Origin: an uncultured Lachnospiraceae bacterium
Lineage (GTDB): Bacteria; Bacillota; Clostridia; Lachnospirales; Lachnospiraceae
Assembly (NCBI GenBank): GCA_902770965.1
Contig: CACXUY010000017.1
Coordinates: 1-64,000, forward strand
Reading direction: 5' to 3'
DNA length: 64,000 nucleotides
Position numbers and translations under genes: made by a program. Below, one piece after another: positions 8,998 to 16,885 of the stretch. The notes under the pieces were generated by a model. That model did no database searches. It saw only the letters and a program-made list of their open reading frames with translations, and had not been told where the DNA came from. The stretch's first letter is position 1, and every line of letters starts with the position of its first letter.

Positions 8998-9977
8998 CTG
9001 CGCCGCACCTCCGGGAGGACATCTGAGGATGCTTTATCTTTCCTTTTGAGAATGCGGAACGCGTCGCTGACCATGTGATAATAGTAAAACGTCTCCTGCG
9101 GATCTGTGTGGCCAAGATACTTGCTCAGGTAGGGAAGCATAACATCAAGGTCCATGCCTCCTTCGATCCACATGTTGATCCTGTTGACGACAAAGGTGTG
9201 TCGAAAGCAGTGCGGAGTCGGCTTTTTATCACAATTCTTCGATGATGCTGTCCCTGCCCAGAAAGCGCTGAACCTCTTGTCTATCTGACCCTTGCCGACA
9301 TGCCTGTCAGGAAAACGCCCGGGGAAAAACCATCTCGGAGTATATCCAAGTGCCTGGCAGAGATACCGGTAATACGACTCTGCCATTTCCCTTAAATCCT
9401 CGGGAAGATAAACAAGACGGTCTTTCTGGTTTTTTCCATCACGCACTGTGATGATCCCCGCAGCCAGATCAACATCCTTCGTTTCCAGCGCACAGGCTTC
9501 GTTATTCCTCATCCCACAGCAATAATACAGCCGGAACATCAGGGGGTATTCTTTCGCCATTCGAAAATCTGCCGGACTGATCGAGTTGGGCACATAGCTG
9601 TCGATCACTTTGAAAACTTCCCTGATCTCTTCATGGCTGAAGATGTGGACTTTATTGTGCGCTTTTCCAACTTTGAGAAGCGGTACATATGCCGGGATCC
9701 CAAGCGTATTCATATATACTGCCAGCATCTTTGCGGCGCTGACACGCCTGCAGTGGCCTGCTTTCCCCTCTCCGGGTTTTGCCCGGAGCCATTCGTCCAG
9801 CATTTCAAAAGACATGCACGGGTCTGAATACTTTTTTTCATTCCAGTAGGCATCCAGACGGAAAAGCTCATACGCTTCAGAATTGTAAATGAAACCGAGG
9901 CTTCTTTTTTCAGCGATGAATCCTTCAATATATGGGGAAAGGACGCTGGTGTATGTATAATTCCTGATCTCAGTCAT
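8994..9977 (-). CDS. Tyrosine recombinase, second gene of the RIT trio
   Basis: A 327-residue phage-integrase-family recombinase. Catalytic residues are all visible: YYCCGMRNNEACAL (Arg I), GKNQKDRLV (the beta-hairpin Lys), HCFRHTF (HxxR) and YLGHTDPQETFYYYH (His and Tyr), so it is probably active. I place the start at ATG 9977, preceded by GGGAGGCG at a good distance, rather than at an upstream alternative at 10010. With this start the ATG overlaps the frame-corrected end of the first recombinase as ATGACTGA, an 8-bp overlap that supports both the start choice and the corrected upstream reading. The 3' end overlaps the third recombinase by 4 bp. Confidence 0.93.
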   Translation of the reverse strand: MTEIRNYTYTSVLSPYIEGFIAEKRSLGFIYNSEAYELFRLDAYWNEKKYSDPCMSFEMLDEWLRAKPGEGKAGHCRRVSAAKMLAVYMNTLGIPAYVPLLKVGKAHNKVHIFSHEEIREVFKVIDSYVPNSISPADFRMAKEYPLMFRLYYCCGMRNNEACALETKDVDLAAGIITVRDGKNQKDRLVYLPEDLREMAESYYRYLCQALGYTPRWFFPGRFPDRHVGKGQIDKRFSAFWAGTASSKNCDKKPTPHCFRHTFVVNRINMWIEGGMDLDVMLPYLSKYLGHTDPQETFYYYHMVSDAFRILKRKDKASSDVLPEVRRR

Positions 9978-11942
9978 ACAGACGCCTCCCCTCCGGCATG
10001 ATCCCGGCATCTTCCATGGAGATCGGGCACATCCTCATTCGTTTTTCATCAAGATGGAGATAGTAGTGAAGGGAAGTCGTATCGCTGTGGCCAAGCAGAT
10101 CGGCGATCGTCTGACGGCCGGTATTGCCCCTGAGCCTCTTTGGTGCAAATGTTCTTCGCGTGATATGGTAGCCGGCACCTTTTTGAGAGGGTCTGTCTTA
10201 TATAATGCGCGGAGACAGACACCTCTCTGGACACTGTCATAAGGTGCCCTGTCCTTAATGAACACATTTGGGCTATCAGATGCGTGTCTTCCGAACTTTA
10301 AATAACGGTATATGGCGTTGCCGACTTCAACCGGCATCGGGACTTCGATCTCCCGGTCGGTCTTATCCTGAATGATCCGGATCGACTGCCTGTCCCAGTT
10401 TATATCAGAAAGCTTCATGTTTATGACATCACCAGCCCTGAGCCCCATGCGCAGGCCTGTCAGAAGGATGGCGTTGTCGCGGAGATCCAAAGGAGAAACT
10501 GCATCTTTTCCGGCATTTATGATCGCAGTTTCATCCTGCTCTCCAAGTACTGTTATGATGCGTTCTTTAGGAGCTGATTTTGCATACAGGGACAGATGGA
10601 TGCCGTAAGGAACGATACCTTTTCTTTCCAGATATGCAAGGAACTTCCGTATCCTGACATTGTAGGCATTCTTTCCTTCCTCTGTCTGATGCAGGTCATT
10701 CTGATTAAACGTTTTTACTGCGGCTGCAGTCAGTTCAGAGAAGGATACCAGACCGGCAGAAACAAGATATTCGCAGAACCTTGTAACAGATGATCTGAAC
10801 ATACAGACGGTAGACTGCTCCCAGCCTTCCTTCTGCTTCTGCTCAATAAACAGCTCTATCTCAAGCCTGCACCACGCGGGAAGGCTCTCATATTTTAATC
10901 CCTTCGACCTGCAGACGGCCTGTGGGGTCACTGCGTTCTGTTCAAGAAACAGACCAAAAAGGAAAAGAGTGCGTTTTGATTGTTTCCATCCGGTATGCTG
11001 CCATTTTTTCCTTGCACAATCAGTCCAGACATCCGCAATCACATGGTGATACCCGAAGCCGTTCATCTGAAGGAACAGCAACAGGTTGTAAAGAGTAAAC
11101 CGGGAGCTTTTCATAGGCGATTTACTATATCCGAAGGACTGAAGCTCTTCCAGAAAGCTTGGTATAAGGCATGCGTACTCATCTGCAGGGAATTCAAGAC
11201 TTTCAGAACGAACCGATTCAACCCTGTCCTGCTGTTCTGCAGACAGATCAGAAAAGCGCAGGATATGATCTGTCATCCGGAAGTATGGATACCACCCAAG
11301 GCCGAATGGGCAGAGCCCCTGCTTTGCCATCGCATGAAGGAAATCGCCAATAATGTAAGTGTACCTTGCGTCCGAGTTGTGCGAACGATGCTGGTCCCGG
11401 TCGCAGTATTCTTTCAAAACAGAAAAGGTAACCTGTGAAATATCATGAATTCCTGAGATCTGTATGCCATACAGGAATCTTGCAGCTGCATTTGTGATAA
11501 AAGCCTGATAATTCTTATCTCCTGCTTTATCCTGCAGAGATAAAGAGAAGCCATTAAGTAACCCCAGCCAGTATTCACTTAACTGTGTGGAATACTGTAT
11601 CGCATATGGAAATGCATGGATCGGCTGCACGCTTCCATACTGATAGAAATCCAGTAGTCTTCTAAATGTTATTTCATAACCTTTAACAAGCGGTGCATTC
11701 CCAGCGCACCACTGCGTGGCAGCAACCGGTGAGAAACAAATCCCGTTTTGGAGCAGGTATTCCCGGAACAAAGTAAGCGCTCTTATCGCTGCATGATAAG
11801 CAGTAGACTTAGCACCGTTCTTGGCCATGTATTCTACAACGTTCCGGCTGTTCCTGTGATAGTCCCTCAGCCACTCCTTTTCTGGCGGTAGAAAATCCGG
11901 TAGTGGAATTTCGTAAAACAACTTTTTCTTTGGTCTGGCCAT
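9970..11942 (-). pseudogene. Large tyrosine recombinase, first gene of the RIT trio, frameshifted in the catalytic domain
   Basis: A large recombinase of the TnpB (Tn554)-like size class. The start is ATG 11942, eight bases after GAGGAGG. The N-terminal ~450 residues form extended DNA-binding and core domains; the catalytic domain begins with TGLRMGLRAGDVINMKL (Arg I). After LKKVP the frame changes: the expected text GYHITRRTFAPKRLRG, then LLGHSDTTSLHYYLHLDEKRM with the HxxR, His and nucleophilic Tyr, lies in the -1 frame and ends at 9970. The shift point is a run of five A (plus-strand T at 10180-10184), in coding orientation C AAA AAG G. Without the shift the protein ends near 10035 and lacks its nucleophile. 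This is either an inactivating indel, a sequencing error or programmed -1 frameshifting. Confidence 0.88.
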
Positions 11943-11988
11943 AATCGCCACCTCCTCATATTTGATGGCTTGATTATGTCAGATGGAT

Positions 11989-12078
11989 GGGTATTTATGC
12001 GCATCTTTTTGCTGTGGAGGCAGTGTTTATGCGGCCTTCCGGCAAAAGATGCGGATAAGTAATTCCTGCGGATAACGA
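11989..12078 (-). repeat. RIT right inverted repeat, 90 bp
   Basis: Reverse complement of 7864-7953 over 90 bp with no mismatch that I could find. It lies 46 bp upstream of the first recombinase start, so it could also carry or overlap the promoter of the trio. Confidence 0.9.
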
Positions 12079-12107
12079 GGCTTATGCGAATGTTCGCATA
12101 AGCCTCG
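12076..12107. repeat. 32-bp perfect palindrome at the right end of the RIT element
   Basis: Arms CGAGGCTTATGCGAA (12076-12090) and TTCGCATAAGCCTCG (12093-12107) are separated by TG. The core TTATGCG recalls the TTATCCGC and TTATGCGC motifs nested in the 90-bp repeats, so it may be a recombination or binding site. Its outer GCCTCG is also the point where the IS66 frame resumes. No equivalent palindrome occurs at the left end. Confidence 0.8.
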
Positions 12108-12418
12108 GAACGAGCCACGAAAGCCTTCGTGAGTGGCAGAAAGAACTGGATGCTGCTCAACTCTGTCAAAGGAACAAAGGCGAGTGCTACAGTATATTCA
12201 ATCCGTGAAACAGCTAAGGCTAACAGCCTGAATCCCTATTACTATCTTGATTACATACTTACCGAGCTTCCCAAACTCACAGATACGGAATGGAAAATAG
12301 CCACCGAGAAAATTGATTTTTTGCTGCCATGGTCCGATAATTTGCCAAAAAAGTGTTATAAGCAGCGCCGCTGAAAAGCGGCGTTCTTTTTAACCCCTAG
12401 CGGACGATTTAACGCTTA
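12102..12418 (+). pseudogene. IS66-family transposase C-terminus and right IS end
   Basis: The frame resumes with ASERATKAFVSGRKNW and continues through NSVKGTKASATVYSI, ETAKANSLNPYYYLDYIL and ending LLPWSDNLPKKCYKQRR at TGA 12374. This is the standard IS66 C-terminal domain. A GC-rich hairpin (GCCGC ... GCGGC) and T-run follow at about 12366-12392. CGCTTAC at 12411-12417 (complement GTAAGCG) matches the usual IS66 terminal bases, so the IS probably ends near 12418. No intact transposase or accessory ORF remains; the element cannot move on its own. Confidence 0.88.
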
Positions 12419-12563
12419 CGAAAGAGGAGCGAAACGCAAACCGGAATGTCATCGTTCGGGAGACCTTCGATGGGTTTGTTGAATCCGTGGAGGAAACTGA
12501 TGTCGGAGGATGCTTGGCTAGCAGCTGCTTTTCAAAGGAAGCGGTATAGGTATTTCTTAATGA
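12419..12563. other. Spacer with a short gene remnant
   Basis: One plus-strand frame here reads NVIVRETFDGFVESVEE and then stops within 50 codons. It has no visible start signal and I cannot assign it; it may be the end of a gene cut by IS66 insertion. Confidence 0.25.
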
Positions 12564-13601
12564 TTACCTGAAATAATCAACAGGAGTCTCCCAAATATAA
12601 TCCATATTGGCTTTCTTTCCAAATCTATATATGTTTGAAGCAGACTCGTAGAGAATATTCATCATATCATCAATGACTAGGATTTCTTCCGACATAGGTG
12701 GAATCTGTGTGATTTTTTCTGCATTTTTTTCATCTAGGTGGTACATTGGAACCTTTGTTCCAAATACTAATCTTGTTTCTTCTGTGTGTAAATTATCTGT
12801 ATTATAGGTCAAGATCCTAGATGAAAATAGATCCTTTGACTGTGACAAGTATAAAAATCCCTTATCAAAGCACGCACCTTGAATTCTGTCTGGTATTGAG
12901 TAAACCACGCTTGGAATTAACTCGTTTTTACCAGAGATAACGAATCCTAACAAATATGCCTTTTGCGTTGTATTATGAGTTCTAGCCACATGAGATTTGT
13001 GAGTACAAAAAAAGGGCTCGCTGTGGAATTCTCCTGCGTATAGATATAAATCATCAACTGCAGAAAATGATACACGCATCCTATCAGTGGAGCTTTTTAA
13101 ATTCAGTCTGACATCTGCCGCCAACTCCATCCCATCTTCCGCACTAAAAAGAGATGACAATATGAAGCCATACATAGTGCCCTCCGTGCTTCCGGAAACA
13201 TATGCTATTCCATTGTAGATTGAAATACCACCGGCGTGTCCCGAATAATCCTCTCCTTCCGAAGTATTCATCAATATTTTTTTGTAATTATTGCTCTTCC
13301 TGTCACATATATAAATTGGAGAATGACTTCGCCTTGCAAAGTATCCAGTTATCAAAAAACAGTCATTTTCAGGATAATAAGACAATCCCTGTGGAATAAA
13401 CCCGTTATGGATGTCCGGGATAGAGCAAACGGGTTTACTATTCTCGATGTAATGACTAATGGCTACTTGGTCTTTCATATATATCATCCGTGCAAAAGTT
13501 ATAATAACAATAAAACATATCCCCAATGCAATGCATATTACCGTCCAGAGACGTGAATGACGAGTAATACTCAAAAAACTCCTGTATATATGGATACACA
13601 T
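12564..13601 (-). CDS. Membrane-anchored, propeller-like extracytoplasmic protein of unknown function
   Basis: A 345-residue protein with one N-terminal transmembrane anchor (TVICIALGICFIVIITFA, about residues 19-36); the remainder is predicted outside the cell. The outside part has repeated beta-strand-like blocks with hydrophobic-Gly-Tyr patterns (for example FIPQGLSYYPENDCFLITGY, and GACFDKGFLYLSQSKDL), which suggests a beta-propeller. I cannot assign a function. The DNA is clearly more AT-rich than the surroundings. It is the last of three co-directional genes and its start overlaps the preceding gene by 31 bp (13571-13601), so it is translated together with it. The ATG at 13601 has a GGAG element about 11 bp upstream. 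Confidence 0.75.
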   Translation of the reverse strand: MCIHIYRSFLSITRHSRLWTVICIALGICFIVIITFARMIYMKDQVAISHYIENSKPVCSIPDIHNGFIPQGLSYYPENDCFLITGYFARRSHSPIYICDRKSNNYKKILMNTSEGEDYSGHAGGISIYNGIAYVSGSTEGTMYGFILSSLFSAEDGMELAADVRLNLKSSTDRMRVSFSAVDDLYLYAGEFHSEPFFCTHKSHVARTHNTTQKAYLLGFVISGKNELIPSVVYSIPDRIQGACFDKGFLYLSQSKDLFSSRILTYNTDNLHTEETRLVFGTKVPMYHLDEKNAEKITQIPPMSEEILVIDDMMNILYESASNIYRFGKKANMDYIWETPVDYFR

Positions 13602-14962
13602 ACAATGATTACTCCTATTATCCCAATCGAATTCAAAACTCTTTTTGTGAAAATGAGCTTCTTTGCAGGGACACGAAAATCAGCAGAACTCACATGTTTT
13701 TTGTATTCAGGAACAACGCGATCTACAAGCTCTTCCATGAGACCCGGGATATCTTTTTTCTTTTGACTTATCATATAAAAAAGTTTGAGTTTCGGTGTAA
13801 ACATGATTACTTTAGAAAGATTCAATCGTTTTTCGACACCGGGGAAAGGCACAACGCACCATTCGCTGATGAATTTAAGATTGTTAAGAAATCTCCTTTT
13901 TGTACGATTTGTTTCTGAGTCAGGGGGAATACGATAAATAATTTTATCGATTGTTTTGTTAATTTCCCTATGTAACACCTTATCTGTTCTTCGATTTATA
14001 AATGAAGCAGTTAAGAATAAAAGAACTAGCAGAGCGAGAACTGCACTATCCCCTTCGTGTCTCCCACCATATGCCATGATTTCCATAAACACAAAAAATG
14101 CAGCTGAAATCAAAGACGTACACGACAACTCATAGGAAAAAGATTCATATCTTGCAAATCCAAAATGTCGTAATATATGACATATATAAGTAAAGACTAA
14201 TATTGCCAAAACAACAATTGCCGATTCGCAAAATGATCCTGTTCTTAATACAGTATTCAGCGACTCAATGTTTACAGACAAATAATACCAAAGGACAATT
14301 AGACCGCCAAAGCCTAAAAAATCATATAAAAATAGGGCTTTTTTCTCATCACTATATCCGAGTGCCAAATCATTTGGGTGGATGGCTCCTGACACAATGT
14401 TAGCCTGATCATATACCATTTTATCAATTGTCGGTTTACAGGGACCTATCATATTTGCATTCTCCGCAAAACACTCTCGCATATGATACTTTTTCTTTTG
14501 AAATCTCTGCCGTTTCATAATTGATTTTATAAGTCCTATGAGATTTCCGGGATTGTTAAACAATTTTAACTCTTCAATAAACCTGGAAAAAGATGGCATA
14601 ATCGCTACAGATGCCATCGATTGGAGAATATTGTTGATATAATATGTATCTTTACGATTTTTCAAGCACTTTGATCTGGTTGCAAAGGCCTTTTCAATAA
14701 TATCCTGCAATACCATGTAATAATGCCATTGCGAAAATGCATTTAAAAAAAATGCAACAAATAAACCAACAGCAATAAGTATGATATCCTCTGAATATCC
14801 AAATCTTACTATTACAAGGATCGAAATCAGAAAGGTAGTAGAAGAACACTCAAAAGTAATTGCTTCATGACGGTTGAAAGACCATGTTCGAATAAAATGT
14901 GTTCCAAACACAATTGCGAACAAAAAGCATCCTGTTTTCAAGACCATTTCAAAGTTCGGCAT
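13571..14962 (-). CDS. Polytopic membrane protein of unknown function (about 8 helices)
   Basis: A 463-residue AT-rich gene. Hydrophobic segments suggest eight helices: about 10-27, 42-57, 60-76, 210-232, 245-264, 280-299, 307-324 and 441-462. They are separated by two large soluble loops (about 80-205 and 325-438) rich in Lys and Arg. No transporter signature, catalytic motif or nucleotide-binding motif is evident, and I do not recognise the family. The start ATG has AGGTG six bases upstream. It lies 40 bp downstream of a small one-helix protein and overlaps the anchored propeller-like gene by 31 bp. The three-gene unit looks like a membrane complex with a cytoplasmic, a membrane and an external component. 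Confidence 0.75.
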   Translation of the reverse strand: MPNFEMVLKTGCFLFAIVFGTHFIRTWSFNRHEAITFECSSTTFLISILVIVRFGYSEDIILIAVGLFVAFFLNAFSQWHYYMVLQDIIEKAFATRSKCLKNRKDTYYINNILQSMASVAIMPSFSRFIEELKLFNNPGNLIGLIKSIMKRQRFQKKKYHMRECFAENANMIGPCKPTIDKMVYDQANIVSGAIHPNDLALGYSDEKKALFLYDFLGFGGLIVLWYYLSVNIESLNTVLRTGSFCESAIVVLAILVFTYICHILRHFGFARYESFSYELSCTSLISAAFFVFMEIMAYGGRHEGDSAVLALLVLLFLTASFINRRTDKVLHREINKTIDKIIYRIPPDSETNRTKRRFLNNLKFISEWCVVPFPGVEKRLNLSKVIMFTPKLKLFYMISQKKKDIPGLMEELVDRVVPEYKKHVSSADFRVPAKKLIFTKRVLNSIGIIGVIIVCVSIYTGVF

Positions 14963-15002
14963 TTTAACACCTGTAATTAGCTTATCCTTTCTTAAAGTAT
15001 TA

Positions 15003-15548
15003 TTATTCCCAGTTTTCTATAAATTCAATTGTATAGGATAACCCCATTTCATAGTCAGACCGTATATCTTCTATCTCATCCAGACTAAGATTACCTATGT
15101 ACACCAAAGATTTCTCGTCTGTAAAAGATACATCTTTTTCTATAGACCGCCGAATTGTACTTATTGTATATTTGCTATCGCGATAAAAATTATTAACTCT
15201 TAAGTAAGTGTCTTTATACTTGCTTCGAGCCCAAAAGCGGTAACTCAAAATAATCTCCATCTGCTTGCTAGCATCATATATTGCTCGAAGAAGCACAGTA
15301 CAATCAGCTTCCCCATTAATCAATACACAGTCTGGATATTTGATGGTATTATAACTCCTTTTTAATACTTTAAGAACATCGTACTTGTTTTTGATAAACT
15401 CAGATTCCTCCTCATTTAGGTGATCAAGTAACCAGAAATATAAAGTAAACACTAATGCACCTACTGTAAAGACACATGAGATGATGTCTATCAAGTTTTT
15501 AATGTCTATCATTTTTAAAACTGAATCAGCCACTATATTACGCTCCAT
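15003..15548 (-). CDS. Small single-helix membrane protein of unknown function
   Basis: About 181 residues with one N-terminal transmembrane segment (IISCVFTVGALVFTLYFWLL, about residues 22-41) followed by a soluble, probably cytoplasmic domain rich in Tyr, Asp and Arg. No recognised family. The start is uncertain: I use the ATG at 15548 (MERNIVAD); a TTG at 15560 in the same frame is possible, and neither has a strong ribosome binding site. It is the first gene of the AT-rich minus-strand operon. Its base composition matches the next two genes and differs from the flanking DNA, consistent with acquisition as a block. Confidence 0.65.
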   Translation of the reverse strand: MERNIVADSVLKMIDIKNLIDIISCVFTVGALVFTLYFWLLDHLNEEESEFIKNKYDVLKVLKRSYNTIKYPDCVLINGEADCTVLLRAIYDASKQMEIILSYRFWARSKYKDTYLRVNNFYRDSKYTISTIRRSIEKDVSFTDEKSLVYIGNLSLDEIEDIRSDYEMGLSYTIEFIENWE

Positions 15549-15810
15549 ATCATTTAACAAATAAAGTATTCTTCATATTCTTACGTATATATTGTAACAA
15601 AGGAGAATTGATTTTTAAAGGACTTTTTGGTGTATGTATATGCCAAGAAATTGTTGACTCTCCTTGCTCCTCCTTCGTTCGCTAGCAGTTACAAATGGTT
15701 TCCACATGTACGGTTCAATTTTAGTGACCATTTTCCTAAAAAAGTGATAGGAATAACAAAAATATTATCCGAACAGATGTAATCTCAAATCCGATACTGT
15801 TCGTCTCTAT
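15549..15810. other. AT-rich spacer, promoter region of the three-gene operon
   Basis: No gene supported. A 38-codon minus-strand frame (starting near 15733, reading MVTKIEPYMWKPFVTASER) has no recognisable relatives. The leftward promoter of the AT-rich operon should lie near 15560-15620, but no clear -35/-10 pair stands out. Confidence 0.3.
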
Positions 15811-16698
15811 TCAGAATCTATAGCTCTCCATAAAACGTGTGAAGGATTCAATAGTGGGGTAATCGAGAAGGTCTTTCATGGTAACGTAGTAGACTGAGCG
15901 GTAAATCTTGTCGCGCAGGGGGACTACCCGGCACGAAGAGGGGCAGGAGCGTCTGGCGATCACGGAGGATGCGAAGCCTATGCCCAGTCCTTCTCCCGCA
16001 AGCTGGATGACGACATCAGTCAGGCTTGTCTCACATACGACGTGCGGCTTCGCTCCGCTCTTTTCAAGAAGCGTTCCAATCTGGCGCGAGAATATGCTTT
16101 TCTCTGAGGGCATAATGATGTTCTGGTCGTTGAGATCATCAACGGTAAGATCTTCTTTTTCAGAGAGAGGAATCTGAAGGGAACCCAGGCTTCGTAAACT
16201 TCTTGGGCAATCTTGTGACTGTACAGATTAGGACGGTTGTCAAGTACTTCCTGAGATCTTATGACAAAGACAGCGTGCAGGCTTCTGCGGTCAAGCTGCC
16301 ATATCAGTTCATCGCTGCTCTCAACGGAAAGCTGGTACTGTATGCCTGGCATAGCTGTCTGAAAGCACTTTAGAAGCTTGAATACATCGATATAACCGGC
16401 GATCCAAGGCACACCGATCTTCAGGTTTCCTGCCAGCAGTGAGTGCTTATTCATCAGGTTACTGAGCTGGTTCGCAGCACCTGTGATCCTCTGCGCATGG
16501 ATGAGGAACTGCTCACCGGCATCGGTCAGTGACACGCTTTTTTGGTGACGGACGAATAGCGGTATGCCCAGCTAGTCTCCAAGGCTGCGGATCGCCTGCG
16601 ATAAACGCAGACTGTGAGATGAAAAGATTGCGGGCGGCTGAAGATATGTTCCCGGTCCTCGCTGTCTCTATAAAATATCTCATCTGTAAAAGCTACAT
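15811..16698 (-). pseudogene. LysR-family transcriptional regulator, degraded
   Basis: LysR regulators have an N-terminal winged helix and a C-terminal effector-binding domain. With corrections, one can read LLQMRYFIETARTGNISSAA and NLFISQSA, then LSQAIRSLGD-stop-LGIPLFVR, then SVSLTDAGEQFLIHAQRI and the effector domain. Damage: codon 2 is TAG after an ATG (16698) that has a perfect GGAGGAAAC site; a frameshift lies near 16600; a second TAG at about 16572-16574; and another frameshift near 16180, after which IIMPSEKSIFSRQIG continues to 15811. It is divergent from an SLC13-type transporter, the usual position of a LysR regulator relative to its target, so the transporter has probably lost its dedicated control. 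Confidence 0.88.
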
Positions 16699-16885
16699 GT
16701 TTCCTCCATGAAAGTGCGTTTTTCATTTAGGTTGGTTTAAGTATAGCCTATCGATGAGATAATGAAAATATATTTTACTAATAGCTTTCTGAGTATTATT
16801 ATTATCTCAACAAGATAAAGTAATCCATCAACTCAACATGCGATGGAAGATAGCTTAAAAAGCTGCTTTCACAAGGAGGGTAAAG

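Larger units (their letters stand above)
7864..12101 (-). mobile_element. RIT-like element: three tyrosine recombinases between 90-bp inverted repeats
   Basis: Three consecutive, overlapping minus-strand tyrosine recombinase genes are bounded by a 90-bp inverted repeat that I read as perfect (7864-7953 and 11989-12078). This is the organisation of 'recombinase in trio' (RIT) elements: three different integrase-type genes transcribed together with no other cargo. The left repeat abuts the stop of the last gene. The right repeat lies upstream of the first gene and is followed by a 32-bp palindrome (12076-12107). The element interrupts an IS66 transposase frame; GCTTCG (7861-7866) and GCCTCG (12102-12107) at the two junctions look like the split or duplicated target. 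RIT mechanism and target rules are not well established, so the exact right end is uncertain. Confidence 0.8.
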
